From Erwinia amylovora (GTDB lineage Bacteria; Pseudomonadota; Gammaproteobacteria; Enterobacterales; Enterobacteriaceae): a DNA stretch of 64,000 nt. Below are positions 54,932 to 64,000 of the stretch, piece after piece (within the stretch, counting starts at the first letter, position 1; each line of letters begins with the position of its first letter). The stretch lies in NCBI RefSeq assembly GCF_017161565.1, contig NZ_CP066796.1, forward strand, positions 1,674,001-1,738,000, in the 5' to 3' direction. Both the position numbers and the translations under genes were made by a program. A model generated the notes under the pieces. That model saw only the letters and a list, made by a program, of their open reading frames with translations. It was not told the origin of the DNA and ran no database searches.

Positions 54932-55707
54932 CGAAGTAGCGCCACCTGCGGCACCCTTTCACTAAGATGTGGGTGCACCAGTACATCGGCATGATACCAG
55001 CGGGTTAACATGGCTTCGTTGATCACATCATACGGCTTACCCTGAGCCTCAAGACGCCCGTTAGCCAACAGCATAACGCGGTCGGACCACAGGGCGGCGA
55101 GATTCAGGTCGTGCAGCACACAGCAGACGCTAACGGGGTACTGCTGCGTTAACTGAGAGAGTAAACGCAATAAATTCTGCTGGTGATAGAGATCCAGTGC
55201 TGAAGTCGGCTCATCGAGGAACAGCCAGCCGCGTGGTCCATCCTGTCGCCACAGCTGGGCCAGCGCGCGAGCCAGTTGGACCCGCTGCTGTTCGCCAGCG
55301 GAAAGCTGCATATAGTCACGGTTGGCTAATTGATCACACCCCGTCAGGGCCATCACCTGCTCGACCACCGGTTTTACCGCCTGCTGCGGCCACGGTGCGC
55401 GCCCCATCGCCACCACGTCGGACACGTTAAGTGAGAACGCCATGCTGCTTTGCTGGCGCATCACCGCCCGCAGCCGGGCCAGCCGGCCGTGAGACCATTG
55501 TGCCAGCGGTTGATTATTCAGCAGGCAGTGACCGCATTGCGGCGTGAGAAACCCGCTTAACAGACGAAGCAGCGTCGACTTGCCGGCCCCGTTAGGTCCG
55601 ATCAGCGACACCAGTTCACCCGGGTGCAGGCTTAGCGAAATGTTGTCTGTCAACCGGCGCTGTCCGCGGCTGTAACATAATTCACTCGCGGTGAGCAAAT
55701 CAGCCAT
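54928..55707 (-). CDS. hmuV: Haemin ABC transporter ATP-binding protein HmuV
   Basis: A 259-aa ABC ATPase of the iron-chelate/haem type. Walker [15 protein letters not shown], the Q-loop (MRQQSSM), the signature [15 protein letters not shown] and Walker [14 protein letters not shown], followed by the H-loop in [10 protein letters not shown], are all present. The start at 55707 ([15 protein letters not shown]) has AGGGAGGTTC upstream, and it overlaps the end of hmuU by eight bases; an upstream in-frame codon at 55755 lies inside hmuU. It is the last gene of hmuSTUV. Its stop shares bases with the selO stop on the other strand. Confidence 0.94.
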   Translation of the reverse strand: MADLLTASELCYSRGQRRLTDNISLSLHPGELVSLIGPNGAGKSTLLRLLSGFLTPQCGHCLLNNQPLAQWSHGRLARLRAVMRQQSSMAFSLNVSDVVAMGRAPWPQQAVKPVVEQVMALTGCDQLANRDYMQLSAGEQQRVQLARALAQLWRQDGPRGWLFLDEPTSALDLYHQQNLLRLLSQLTQQYPVSVCCVLHDLNLAALWSDRVMLLANGRLEAQGKPYDVINEAMLTRWYHADVLVHPHLSERVPQVALLR

Positions 55708-56701
55708 GTGAACCTCCCTGACGACGCAGAATGAGCCACAGGAAGCAGGGGCCACCGATCAGACTGGTTAACAGACCTACCGGCATTTCTGCAGGAGCCA
55801 CCAGAGTACGGGCGAGGGTATCGGCCAGCAGCAGCAAAATTGCGCCTCCGAGCAGTGAAGATGGCAGCAACCAGCGATGATCGCCGCCGAGACAAAAGCG
55901 CATCAGATGTGGCACAACCAGGCCAATAAAACCAATCACTCCGCTGACCGCAACGGCAGACGCCACCAGCAAAGCGCTCAGCACCAGCAAATAACGTTGA
56001 GTACGTGCAACGTTGACCCCCAGGTAATGAGCATCTTCATCCCCGAGCTGCAGCAGGTTAAGGCGCTGTGCCAGGCGTTGTACCAGAAACATACACGGCA
56101 GGACAACAGAGGCACAGGGCAACACCGTCGGCCACTGCGCCTGACTGAGGCTGCCCATGCCCCAGAGTGAAAGCTGACGCAGCTGCTGGTCATTGCTCAG
56201 CCATGACAGCACGCCTACTGCTGCACCGCACAGGGCGTTTATTGCAATGCCTGCCAGCAGTAAACGGCTTAAACCACTTGATCTTTTGCTGCTTAACACA
56301 AAGATGACCAGCGTCACGATCAGGCTACCAAAAAATGCGGCCAGCAGCGGCAGATATAGCATCAGGGCGCCGGGTAAAGACAGGGGGATCACCACCGAGA
56401 TGGCCACCGCCAGCGCGGCCCCGCTGCTGATACCCAAAAGACCGGGGTCGGCCAGAGGATTACGAAATAAGCCCTGCATCACACAACCGGATAACGCCAG
56501 TGCACCGCCGACCAGCATCGCCAACAGCACGCGCGGCAGACGGATGCTAAACCAAATTTGCCACAGGCTGCCGTCACCACCCGACTGCCATAACATCGGC
56601 AGCGACAGTTTCATCGCACCCGTGTTAGCGGCGCAGAGCGCCAGAATAAGCAGCAGGAGAAACAGCACACACAGCCAGCTCACGGAACGCGATGAATTCA
56701 T
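55700..56701 (-). CDS. hmuU: Haemin ABC transporter permease HmuU
   Basis: A 333-aa FecCD/BtuC-type permease with about ten membrane segments (RLPRVLLAMLVGGALALSGCVMQGLFRNPLADPGLLGISSGA; GLVVPHLMRFCLGGDHRWLLP; PAEMPVGLLTSLIGGPCFLWLI). It moves haemin from the periplasmic HmuT into the cytosol together with HmuV. Its ATG overlaps the hmuT stop by four bases (ATGA). Confidence 0.94.
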   Translation of the reverse strand: MNSSRSVSWLCVLFLLLLILALCAANTGAMKLSLPMLWQSGGDGSLWQIWFSIRLPRVLLAMLVGGALALSGCVMQGLFRNPLADPGLLGISSGAALAVAISVVIPLSLPGALMLYLPLLAAFFGSLIVTLVIFVLSSKRSSGLSRLLLAGIAINALCGAAVGVLSWLSNDQQLRQLSLWGMGSLSQAQWPTVLPCASVVLPCMFLVQRLAQRLNLLQLGDEDAHYLGVNVARTQRYLLVLSALLVASAVAVSGVIGFIGLVVPHLMRFCLGGDHRWLLPSSLLGGAILLLLADTLARTLVAPAEMPVGLLTSLIGGPCFLWLILRRQGGSHG

Positions 56702-57519
56702 GGCAGAGCTTCCGCAGCCTGGCGTAATTGACCGATCGCCGCCGGGGTATCGATACCAAAACCCATCAGCGCCATATCATCGACAATCAATAGCTGCTGT
56801 GCCTGACCGGCTGGCGTCAGCGCAATACCGGGCAGCTGCCACACATTTTCAGCTCCGCCCAGAGTGCGTATACCGTCAGCCGTGGCGACAATTAACTGCG
56901 GCGCGCTGGCGATAACCCCTTCCTGGGATAAGGGTTGATAGCGCTGAACCGCCGCCATGGCATTTTGCAATCCGGCAGCGCGGATGGCTGCATCGGCAGA
57001 AGTGCCGCTTCCTGCACCCAGCGGTGTCATTCCCTGATGCGTCACAATGAACAGCACTTTTACCGGCAGGGGAGCAGTCGATAAGCTGTTCAGCTGGCTG
57101 GCGATTTTTCTCTGGAGTACTTTGCCCGCGGCTTCACGATGCAAAGCGGTGGCAATGGTTCCGATCTTATGATTAATTGCAGCGATGTTGGGCTGTCCGG
57201 TGATCGTCACCACCTTTACGCCATTGTGTTCAAGCTGCTGTAACGCCAGCGCCGGCTTCGCCAGTTCGCTGGCGATAACCAGAGTGGGTTTCAGGGCGAG
57301 AATGCCTTCCGCATTCAGCTGGCGCATATAACCCACGTCAGGCAGTTCCTGCACTACGGCGGGATGCAGGCTGGTGCTGTCGCGCGCAACCAGATTCTGA
57401 TGTGCACCAAGGGCGTAAATAATCTGGGTGACATCGCCGCCGATGCTGATGATGCGTTCTGTGGCGGTCGCGGAGAAGGTCAGCAATAAGATCTGCAAGG
57501 TGAGTAAACAGGCTTTCAT
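56698..57519 (-). CDS. hmuT: Periplasmic haemin-binding protein HmuT
   Basis: A 273-aa TroA/BtuF-type binding protein with signal peptide (cleavage near SATA|TERII) and the family stretches RIISIGGDVTQIIYALGA, LVARDSTSLHPAV, LPDVGYMRQLNAEGILALKP and the C-terminal LIVDDMALMGFG. ATG 57519 (MKACLLTLQI) overlaps the hmuS stop by four bases; a longer in-frame start at 57564 lies within hmuS. It delivers haemin to HmuUV. Confidence 0.93.
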   Translation of the reverse strand: MKACLLTLQILLLTFSATATERIISIGGDVTQIIYALGAHQNLVARDSTSLHPAVVQELPDVGYMRQLNAEGILALKPTLVIASELAKPALALQQLEHNGVKVVTITGQPNIAAINHKIGTIATALHREAAGKVLQRKIASQLNSLSTAPLPVKVLFIVTHQGMTPLGAGSGTSADAAIRAAGLQNAMAAVQRYQPLSQEGVIASAPQLIVATADGIRTLGGAENVWQLPGIALTPAGQAQQLLIVDDMALMGFGIDTPAAIGQLRQAAEALP

Positions 57520-58547
57520 ACGGCAATACCGTCGGCAGTCAGGCAGGCAAGCTGTGAGCGCCATGTGGATTGCTCCGGCTGGCCTTCACTGCGCTGACCA
57601 TAAAGCTGGGCGATCTGCGTGCCGTCGGCGGCAAACAGTTCGAGGCTGGTGACGATACCCTCTGCGGTGGGTTTACGCGTGATCCAGCTTTCGGCGATAT
57701 GATGCTCCTGCACATGCAGAGTAAAGGCCGGATTGAAGATGTTCAGCCAGTTGTCCTTCGGCACCAGCCTGGCAATTTTTCCGGTGAAGATCTGCGTGCA
57801 GCCACGATTGCTGACAAAGATCATGATCTCGTTACCCTGCTGCTGTACGGTCTCCAGCAGATAAGAGAGCGACTGATTACCGACCTGCTGTGCCAAATCA
57901 TTACTGACCGCATGAAACAGCTGCTGCCGGGAAACGTCATGTTTTTTTAGCAGACGGAAGAATTGATGCACGTCAGTCATCGCGCGCCACTCCTTTTCTG
58001 CCTGGCCTGCATCAAATTCCCCGGCAAAACGTGCCGCAACGGCGGGAGCGACGCTGAACGCAGCCCCGTCTGTGCGGCGGAATTTGTCAATTAGCTGTTG
58101 CCATGCTTCGAGGTGGGTGTGAGCGGTGGCGTAGACTTTCAGCACCGCATCGCCATACAGGTCGAAAAACTGAATACTCTGGTGCGCGCCATGCCCGGTG
58201 ATTTCCCGTACATGCCAGACGCTGGCCCACTGGTTGATCAGCACGCGCAGGTCAAGAGCGCGCGGGTTAAGCACCATCCCCGCGTGTTCATTAATACGAA
58301 CATGGCTGAAGACGCCCAGATGCTCATGAACGGCATACTCATTACGGGTAACGCATTTGGTTTCCCCCACGGCTTCCAGCGCGTGTAACAGTTCACGCAT
58401 CTGCGGCCGTAACGGCTGTGCCTGATGTCCGACGCGGGCCGCGACCAGCTCCGCCTCCGCGATCCCCATTAATGCGGCCAGTTCACGGGCGTGCTTCTGC
58501 GGGTATTGTGCTTTAAGTTCCAGGAAGCGTTGATAGCGTGCAATCAT
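57516..58547 (-). CDS. hmuS: Haemin-degrading/transfer protein HmuS
   Basis: A 343-aa cytosolic protein of the HemS/HmuS/ChuS type with two related halves (about residues 1-170 and 175-343), which binds incoming haem and passes it on or degrades it. Visible are the first-half stretch GETKCVTRNEYAVHEHLGVFSHV and the second-half IMIFVSNRGCTQIFTGKI, LNIFNPAFTLHVQEHHIAESWITRKPT. A Fur box lies 44 bases upstream. It is the first gene of the operon; no hmuR receptor gene or hemP lies upstream. Confidence 0.93.
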   Translation of the reverse strand: MIARYQRFLELKAQYPQKHARELAALMGIAEAELVAARVGHQAQPLRPQMRELLHALEAVGETKCVTRNEYAVHEHLGVFSHVRINEHAGMVLNPRALDLRVLINQWASVWHVREITGHGAHQSIQFFDLYGDAVLKVYATAHTHLEAWQQLIDKFRRTDGAAFSVAPAVAARFAGEFDAGQAEKEWRAMTDVHQFFRLLKKHDVSRQQLFHAVSNDLAQQVGNQSLSYLLETVQQQGNEIMIFVSNRGCTQIFTGKIARLVPKDNWLNIFNPAFTLHVQEHHIAESWITRKPTAEGIVTSLELFAADGTQIAQLYGQRSEGQPEQSTWRSQLACLTADGIAV

Positions 58548-58590
58548 TTTTGTAGTCCTTACAAAGAGGTAGCGGGCGGTCCATTTTTGG

Positions 58591-58608
58591 AATGATAATC
58601 ATTATCAA
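58591..58608 (-). promoter_or_regulatory. Fur box of the hmu operon
   Basis: AATGATAATCATTATCAA contains the perfect palindrome TGATAAT-C-ATTATCA, matching the Fur consensus core. It is 44 bases upstream of hmuS, so iron represses haem uptake here. Confidence 0.9.
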
Positions 58609-58698
58609 CAAAACCGGGCGGCGTGCAAGTAGAAATAGTGGGATAAAACAGGCACAGACGAGAAGAAAGCGGGCTGTTCGGGGGGGCAGTCCGGTCAA

Positions 58699-59330
58699 TT
58701 AAAAACGGCTATCAACGGCAGCGGCCCGCTGCTGTAGCACTTCGGCTCAGGCAGGGATTGGCGATGGATTAAGCCTGAAACAGCGGAATGCCGGGATGAA
58801 TTTTTTGTGATCCCTCCGGCAGAAAGCTGTCGATGAATATGACCGCAGTCACTCGCGGATCATCACCTGTTTGCTGCGCCACATCGGTAGCATGCTGTTT
58901 TTGGCAGCGATATCTGCCGGGTGATACTCAGGATTTTGCCATCGCCCATGATGGTCAGAAGGGTTACCGCTGGTTCGGTACCCGTCATTTGGCCACATTT
59001 ATCCGGTGACGGTAACCTGTGGCTGATTCGAGCGGCACGGATGCCTTCTACCGCGATGCCTGGATTGCCATCGACGCCGTTTATCAAGCCCGGCGGGCAG
59101 GACAACGCGGAAGTCATTACCCAACGGATCAGACTTTTCGGCGGCGTTGCACAGGCCGGTGGCGTCCATGTCCGGCAGGCGCTTACGCGCCAACGCCTGT
59201 GCGTCACTGGGGCGTGAACTGTCATCATCAGCATGCGGATCTGAAATCAGTCATTTACGGCCCGTGACGGTGCGCGGTTGCTGAAAACAGGTGCGTATAC
59301 TCTGGCAAGGCGCGAATGACAAGGGTAAGA
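58699..59330 (-). pseudogene. aroH: aroH pseudogene (tryptophan-sensitive DAHP synthase)
   Basis: The minus strand, read across several frames, gives RTCFQQPRTVTGRK, a stop, LISDPHAD..., ALARKRLPDM, SALSCPPGLINGVDGN, GIAVEGIRAARISHRLPSPD and KCGQM, then after an internal loss AVIFIDSFLPEGSQKI, SIANPCL and AAAVDSRF with the final stop at 58699-58701. This follows E. coli AroH ([85 protein letters not shown]). Frameshifts, stops and about 50 missing codons make it non-functional. The N-terminal part may extend to about 59520 but is too degraded to delimit. Position next to ppsR fits E. coli. Confidence 0.85.
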
Positions 59331-59585
59331 GGAATGCGTGACGCTGTCACGTTATCAGCAGCGATGCGCCAGTCGGGGATCCCTGTTCTGCAATTTTGCA
59401 GCTATCACAAGGCTTTCGTCGCGCGCGATCCGCAATGCATCCGTTACTTATCACTTTCTCTCAGACTCAGTGTTCGCAACGGCAGGAACGCCGGAGGATC
59501 ATGGCGCTCACCCCAAAGCGGAAGAGGATCATGTCAATTGTCAATAAGCGGGAATAAGGTTAATTCCCGCCTGGTGCTCCGGCGT

Positions 59586-60419
59586 TCAGTACATGCGTCG
59601 CGACAGATTCATGATATCGAGAATTTTGGTGGCAATTTCTTCCACCGAATAGTTGGTACTGTTCAGGTAGCGAATTTGATGAGTGCGAAACAACGCTTCT
59701 ACTTCTCCGACTTCCATACGGCACTGACGCAGCGAGGCATAGCGGGTATTTTCAGCTCGCTCCTGACGAATGGCAGCCAGGCGCTCCGGATCTATGGTCA
59801 GGCCGAAAAGCTTATGCTGGAAAGGTTTTAAGGCCGCTGGCAGTTTAAGGTTATCCATATCATCGGCGATGAACGGATAATTAGCCGCCCGAATACCAAA
59901 CTGCATCGCCAGATAGAGGCTGGTAGGCGTTTTACCGCAGCGTGACACCCCCAACAGGATCACCTGGGCATCTTCCAGGCCACGCAAAGAGATGCCGTCA
60001 TCGTGAGCAAGGGTGTAGTCGATGGCGGCAATACGTGCATCGTACTTGCCAAGATTGCCTGCAGTAAGACCATGCGTACGGTTAGCAACCGGTGCCGGGT
60101 GCAATCCCAGCTCCTGCTGAAGCGGGCCGACCAGAGACTGGACGATATCCTGACAGAAGCCGTCACTCTGCAAAATGATATCGCGTATGACCGGCGTAAC
60201 GATGGAGATAAACACCAGCGGACGCAAGCCGCTTTGCTGGTAAAGCGCGTCGATCTGGGCCTTCACCGCCTGAGCGCGCTGTACCGTTTCAACAAACGGC
60301 AGAGTAAAGCTCTGAATAGCAACAGGAAATTGCGACATTACGGCATGGCCAAGAACTTCAGCCGTAATGGCCGTGCCATCAGAAATATAAAAAACACTGC
60401 GTTCGGCGCTCACGTCCAT
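59586..60419 (-). CDS. ppsR: PEP synthetase regulatory protein (kinase/phosphotransferase) PpsR
   Basis: A 277-aa DUF299 protein that switches phosphoenolpyruvate synthetase by ADP-dependent phosphorylation and Pi-dependent dephosphorylation of a threonine next to its catalytic histidine. It has the N-terminal [16 protein letters not shown], the P-loop [19 protein letters not shown] (about residues 153-171) and the C-terminal [15 protein letters not shown]. It is divergent from its target ppsA, with 471 bases between. Confidence 0.95.
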   Translation of the reverse strand: MDVSAERSVFYISDGTAITAEVLGHAVMSQFPVAIQSFTLPFVETVQRAQAVKAQIDALYQQSGLRPLVFISIVTPVIRDIILQSDGFCQDIVQSLVGPLQQELGLHPAPVANRTHGLTAGNLGKYDARIAAIDYTLAHDDGISLRGLEDAQVILLGVSRCGKTPTSLYLAMQFGIRAANYPFIADDMDNLKLPAALKPFQHKLFGLTIDPERLAAIRQERAENTRYASLRQCRMEVGEVEALFRTHQIRYLNSTNYSVEEIATKILDIMNLSRRMY

Positions 60420-60890
60420 TTTATCTCCGGGTGTGGTTTTCCGTTCAGACTAAGTGAAATTCCCCTCCTGAAGCAAATCGGGATCGGTCAGAAGAAAAAA
60501 ATAAAAAAATCATCATAATAGAATATGAAATTTTTATTTTGGATAAATGCGGGGAGATGATAGCGTGATGGGCTCAGGCCATAATATTTGCCAATACTAT
60601 GCCTTTTAACCGCCGTCATTTACAAAATCATTCTTATAAGGAATTAATACCCGGCAGTGGGGAATTACTGCGCCAATCAATAAGAAAATTCTTCAACTCT
60701 ATGTTTGTAAAGGTATTTTGTAAAATGTAACTCGTCTGAGACGCGGCTATTTAAACGGACAATTCTTAAAGTTATTCTTTTTTCCAGCCAGAGCGATTCA
60801 ACGCTTTATCTCCCCCTTTCATCTGTGCCAGTCTCATAAAGTCACACTGTACCCTTATATTCCTCATTACTTATTACAAGGATTGCATTA
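60420..60890. other. Divergent ppsR-ppsA intergenic region
   Basis: 471 AT-rich bases with the promoters of both genes. Apart from the candidate Cra site at 60788-60803, no gene, repeat or RNA was recognised. Confidence 0.5.
60788..60803 (-). promoter_or_regulatory. Possible Cra (FruR) site upstream of ppsA
   Basis: On the minus strand, CGTTGAATCGCTCTGG matches the conserved left half of the Cra operator (TGAATCG) and part of the right half. It lies about 90 bases before the ppsA start. Cra activation of ppsA is known in E. coli. Tentative. Confidence 0.4.
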
Positions 60891-63266
60891 ATGTCCAATA
60901 AAGGCGAAGTGCCGCTCGTGCTCTGGTATAACCAGCTAGGAATGCATGATGTCGATCGGGTGGGAGGGAAAAATGCCTCCCTGGGTGAAATGATAACTAA
61001 CTTGTCATCGTTGGGCGTCTCGGTACCCAATGGTTTTGCGACAACATCAGCAGCTTTCAACCTGTTTCTCGATCAAAGCGGCGTCAATCAGCGTATCTAT
61101 GAGCTGCTGGATAAGACCAATATTGATGATGTTGATGAGCTGGCAAAAGCGGGTAAACAGATACGCCAATGGATAATTGATACGCCGTTCCAGCCCGAGC
61201 TGGAACAGGCAATCCACTCGGCATACAACCAGCTGTCTGCTGATGATGCCGAGGCCTCGTTTGCCGTGCGTTCTTCTGCCACGGCAGAGGATATGCCAGA
61301 TGCCTCATTTGCCGGTCAGCAGGAAACCTTCCTCAATGTGCAGGGCTATGATGCGGTGCTGGTCGCGGTAAAACACGTTTTTGCTTCCCTGTTTAACGAT
61401 CGGGCTATCTCTTATCGGGTGCATCAAGGCTACGATCACCGTGGCGTGGCGCTTTCGGCAGGCATACAGCGCATGGTGCGTTCAGACCTCGCTGCTTCCG
61501 GCGTTATGTTTACCATTGATACCGAATCTGGCTTTGATCAGGTGGTGTTTATCACCGCCGCACACGGTCTTGGCGAAATGGTGGTGCAGGGGGCGGTAAA
61601 CCCGGATGAGTTCTACGTGCATAAACCGACGCTGGCTGGCGGGCGACCCGCCATTGTACGCCGCACGATGGGGTCGAAGAAGATCCGTATGGTTTACGCC
61701 GATTCGCAGCAACACGGCGAGCAGGTAAGAATTGAAGATGTCCCGCAAGCCGACCGCGATCGCTTCTGCCTGAGTGATAAAGAGGTCGAAGCGCTGGCTT
61801 TGCAGGCGGTGCAGATTGAAAAGCATTATCAGCGCCCGATGGATATTGAATGGGCGAAAGATGGCCATACCGGCAAGCTGTTTATCGTTCAGGCGCGCCC
61901 GGAAACGGTGCGCTCCAACGGTCAGGTGATGGAGCGCTATACGCTGCAGGCTAAGGGCAAAGTGGCGGTAGAAGGTCGTGCTATCGGCCATCGCATCGGT
62001 GCCGGTGAGGTGAAGGTCATCCACGATATCAGCGAAATGAACCGCATCGAAAAAGGTGACGTGCTGGTGACGGATATGACGGATCCGGACTGGGAACCGA
62101 TCATGAAGAAGGCCGCGGCGATAGTCACCAATCGCGGCGGACGCACCTGCCATGCTGCCATCATCGCCCGTGAACTGGGCATTCCCGCGGTTGTTGGCTG
62201 CGGCAATGCAACGGAAATATTGCGCGATGGCCATAAAGTCACCGTTTCCTGTGCGGAGGGGGATACGGGCTATGTCTATCAGGATCTTCTCGACTTCGAG
62301 GTTAAAAGCTCGCAGGTAGATGAAATGCCGGCTCTGCCGCTGAAAATCATGATGAACGTTGGCAACCCGGACCGCGCGTTTGATTTTGCCTGTCTGCCAA
62401 ATGAAGGTGTCGGGCTGGCCCGTCTGGAATTTATCATCAACCGCATGATCGGCGTTCACCCGAAAGCGCTGCTGGAGTTCGATCAGCAAACCCCGGAGCT
62501 ACAACAGCAGATCCGTGACATGATGAAAGGCTTTGACGATCCGCTGGAGTTCTATATTGGTCGCCTGACCGAAGGGATCGCGACCCTTGGCGCTGCCTTT
62601 GCGCCGAAGCGGGTGATTGTGCGCTTGTCAGACTTCAAAACAAACGAATATGCCAACCTTGTGGGCGGCGAACGCTACGAACCGGAGGAAGAAAACCCGA
62701 TGCTGGGCTTCCGTGGCGCTGGCCGTTATGTCGCTGACAGCTTCCGTGACTGCTTTGCCCTGGAGTGTGCGGCGGTGAAACGCGTGCGCAATGAAATGGG
62801 GTTGACCAACGTCGAAATCATGGTGCCGTTCGTGCGTACCGTGGCACAGGCACAGGCGGTGGTTGAAGAGCTGGAACGGCAGGGACTGAAGCGCGGTGAG
62901 AACGGACTGAAGATTATTATGATGTGTGAGATCCCCTCAAATGCGCTGCTGGCGGATCAGTTCCTGCAATTCTTTGATGGCTTCTCGATTGGCTCCAACG
63001 ATATGACGCAGCTGGCGTTGGGGCTGGATCGTGACTCCGGCGTGGTTTCAGAACTGTTTGACGAGCGCAACGATGCGGTCAAAGCATTACTGTCAATGGC
63101 AATCCGCGCGGCTAAAAAGCAGGGCAAATATGTCGGTATCTGTGGTCAGGGGCCATCGGATCATCAGGATTTCGCCGCATGGCTGATGGCCGAGGGTATT
63201 GATAGCCTGTCGCTGAATCCGGATACGGTGGTGCAAACCTGGCTTAGCCTTGCTGAACTGAAATAA
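60891..63266 (+). CDS. ppsA: Phosphoenolpyruvate synthetase
   Basis: Converts pyruvate and ATP to PEP, AMP and phosphate in gluconeogenesis. The 791-aa protein has the N-terminal ATP-grasp domain ([39 protein letters not shown]), the swivelling phosphohistidine domain with the catalytic histidine in [24 protein letters not shown] (about residue 425, with the PpsR target threonine two residues before) and the C-terminal TIM barrel ([32 protein letters not shown]). Length is as in E. coli. A terminator follows. Confidence 0.97.
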   Translation: MSNKGEVPLVLWYNQLGMHDVDRVGGKNASLGEMITNLSSLGVSVPNGFATTSAAFNLFLDQSGVNQRIYELLDKTNIDDVDELAKAGKQIRQWIIDTPFQPELEQAIHSAYNQLSADDAEASFAVRSSATAEDMPDASFAGQQETFLNVQGYDAVLVAVKHVFASLFNDRAISYRVHQGYDHRGVALSAGIQRMVRSDLAASGVMFTIDTESGFDQVVFITAAHGLGEMVVQGAVNPDEFYVHKPTLAGGRPAIVRRTMGSKKIRMVYADSQQHGEQVRIEDVPQADRDRFCLSDKEVEALALQAVQIEKHYQRPMDIEWAKDGHTGKLFIVQARPETVRSNGQVMERYTLQAKGKVAVEGRAIGHRIGAGEVKVIHDISEMNRIEKGDVLVTDMTDPDWEPIMKKAAAIVTNRGGRTCHAAIIARELGIPAVVGCGNATEILRDGHKVTVSCAEGDTGYVYQDLLDFEVKSSQVDEMPALPLKIMMNVGNPDRAFDFACLPNEGVGLARLEFIINRMIGVHPKALLEFDQQTPELQQQIRDMMKGFDDPLEFYIGRLTEGIATLGAAFAPKRVIVRLSDFKTNEYANLVGGERYEPEEENPMLGFRGAGRYVADSFRDCFALECAAVKRVRNEMGLTNVEIMVPFVRTVAQAQAVVEELERQGLKRGENGLKIIMMCEIPSNALLADQFLQFFDGFSIGSNDMTQLALGLDRDSGVVSELFDERNDAVKALLSMAIRAAKKQGKYVGICGQGPSDHQDFAAWLMAEGIDSLSLNPDTVVQTWLSLAELK

Positions 63267-63315
63267 GACAATGTATTAAGGGGCCGCCTGTCTGGCAGGC
63301 GGCTCTGAATGCCCG

Positions 63316-63345
63316 GGACGATCGGTTCACCGATCGTCCTTTTTT
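63316..63345 (+). terminator. Intrinsic terminator after ppsA
   Basis: GGACGATCGG - TTCA - CCGATCGTCC followed by TTTTTT; ten-pair stem. A second GC-rich inverted repeat (GCCGCCTGTCTGGCAGGCGGC) lies just before it. Confidence 0.93.
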
Positions 63346-63351
63346 AAGGGC

Positions 63352-63461
63352 AAAAAAAAGCCCATCACAGGGGATGGGCAAAGACTACACACAGCAATTC
63401 TTTAGTTAACTCAGGGGGGTAAGTCTGTTAATTCAAAATCAGTGGGAAGATTTCAAATCCT
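63352..63461 (-). ncRNA. rprA: RprA small regulatory RNA
   Basis: The minus strand at 63352-63400 reads GAATTGCTGTGTGTAGTCTT (63400-63381) then TGCCCATCCCCTGTGATGGGC and eight T. This matches the 3' part of E. coli RprA almost base for base, including the Hfq-type terminator. Just upstream, CCCCCTGAGTTAACTAAAGA corresponds to ATCCCCTGAGTGAAACAACG of E. coli. The 5' third has diverged. The 5' end (about 63461) is inferred from a -10 like TACTAT at 63473-63468. RprA activates rpoS translation and represses csgD in E. coli under Rcs control. Position beside ydiK is consistent with E. coli. Confidence 0.9.
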
Positions 63462-63496
63462 GTAACCATAGTATGAAAAGGTGTTTTTGGAGTCAT

Positions 63497-63510
63497 TAGG
63501 AATCATCTCA
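63497..63510 (-). promoter_or_regulatory. Probable RcsB box of rprA
   Basis: On the minus strand TGAGATGATTCCTA matches the RcsB box TAAGAATATTCCTA at 11 of 14 positions. It lies about 35-50 bases upstream of the inferred RprA start, as expected for activation by RcsB. Confidence 0.6.
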
Positions 63511-63727
63511 TTAATTATAAACAATAATGTTTTGGCGCGCAGGATCCGCTCGCTACCGGCACGATTGAGTAAAAAAGAGCCAATTTAACCCATCAGACAA
63601 ACAAAAATGGCGCAACAGGCGATAAACAGAGGTCAGCTGTTAACCAGGTCGCGCAATTTTGCTTAAGAAAATATTCTGCTTGCTAATGATTTCGGCCAGC
63701 GGGGCTGGCCGAAAAAAAGGGGGGGGG

Positions 63728-64000
63728 TTATACTTTCAGCTGGTGGGAATCAGCATCGAACTCTGCCAGCTCCTCGACCACATCCAGCGGGTTTTCATGT
63801 GGGGCAGGGGTTTCGTGCACCCACACGGAAACAAGCCGGTAGGATATTGCCAGCACCACCGGGCCGATAAACAACCCGATCATGCCAAAGGCGACCAGCC
63901 CGCCGATAACGCCGGAGAGGATCAAAATCATCGGCAGGTCTGCACCCATGCGGATCAGCATCGGACGCAGCACGTTGTCCAACGTGCCCACCACGCAGCT
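63728..64000 (-). CDS. ydiK: YdiK, AI-2E/PerM family transporter, C-terminal part (start lies beyond the window)
   Basis: The 91-codon 3' end of a multi-spanning membrane protein. GTLDNVLRPMLIRMGADLPM followed by ILSGVIGGLVAFGMIGLFIGPVVLA is the signature of the AI-2E (PerM/YdiK) family, and the acidic tail follows the last helix. In E. coli ydiK is next to rprA. The frame is open through the window edge. The stop is preceded by a G9 tract after A7 on the + strand (63714-63727). Confidence 0.88.
   Translation of the reverse strand, partial: SCVVGTLDNVLRPMLIRMGADLPMILILSGVIGGLVAFGMIGLFIGPVVLAISYRLVSVWVHETPAPHENPLDVVEELAEFDADSHQLKV

Noticed and set aside
59316..59831. 171-codon frame on + overlapping the 3' end of ppsR
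   Set aside because: Overlaps ppsR antisense; no family features.
61482..62489. 335-codon open frame on - inside ppsA
   Set aside because: Antisense shadow of the well-supported ppsA gene.
63692..63720. Hairpin TTTCGGCCAGC/GCTGGCCGAAA as a terminator of ydiK
   Set aside because: A strong stem, but no U-tract follows it on the minus strand; not called as a terminator.
63714..63728. A7-G9 tract just after the ydiK stop as a phase-variation signal
   Set aside because: It lies outside the coding frame and downstream of the stop, so length changes would not alter the protein; no promoter seen beside it.

Overview
The window reads as chromosome of a gammaproteobacterium of the order Enterobacterales, most likely the genus Erwinia. 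This is inferred from the near-E. coli-like core proteins, the scrKYABR sucrose operon, the partial type VI locus and the pattern of gene loss. No database search was run. All comparisons with E. coli proteins and gene order are from memory.

Layout. (1) 1-6.8 kb, on +: the 3' end of hemA, then prfA-prmC-sirB2-sirB1-kdsA (translation termination, release-factor methylation, KDO synthesis), hslJ, an ERIC repeat and chaA on -. (2) 7.1-13.8 kb, on -: a complete sucrose regulon, scrK / scrY-scrA-scrB-scrR, with ScrR operator palindromes before scrK and scrY; it sits between chaA and chaC, which are near neighbours in E. coli. (3) 14.9-20.2 kb, on -: a partial type VI secretion block (tssL-tssM-tagF-tagH) in which TssM lacks its C-terminal third; it lies between chaC and ychO, where E. 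coli has ychN. (4) A trimeric porin at 22-23 kb marks a switch to a second conserved block. (5) 24-30 kb, on +: the arginine succinyltransferase operon astCADBE, behind a recognisable sigma-54 promoter with ARG boxes and NtrC-like sites. Its first gene, astC, is open for 401 codons but has lost the PLP lysine and most active-site residues. (6) 30-41 kb: spy, cho (with a LexA box), nadE, an MFS exporter, osmE, tcyP, ydjM, a yniC remnant, yniB, yniA, ydiZ, ydiY. (7) 42.5-50 kb, on +: the translation cluster thrS-infC-rpmI-rplT-(pheM)-pheS-pheT-ihfA, with its classical leader controls (thrS tRNA-like operator, AUU start of infC, pheM attenuator). (8) 50-59 kb: an unidentified 208-aa gene where btuC would be, btuE, nlpC, a ydiV pseudogene, selO, a Fur-box-controlled hmuSTUV haem operon and an aroH pseudogene. 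(9) 59.6-64 kb: divergent ppsR/ppsA, the RprA small RNA and the 3' end of ydiK.

Themes. The backbone is highly syntenic with E. coli but is being pruned: yniC, ydiV and aroH survive as frameshifted remnants at their expected positions, astC is catalytically dead, and btuC, btuD, chaB, ychN and a haem receptor are not present where expected. Two accessory modules (sucrose uptake and the partial T6SS) were added on either side of chaC. No complete undescribed system was recognised. The strongest oddities are the open but catalytically erased AstC under an intact promoter, the cleanly truncated TssM in an orphan T6SS block, and the unidentified 50.1-kb gene.
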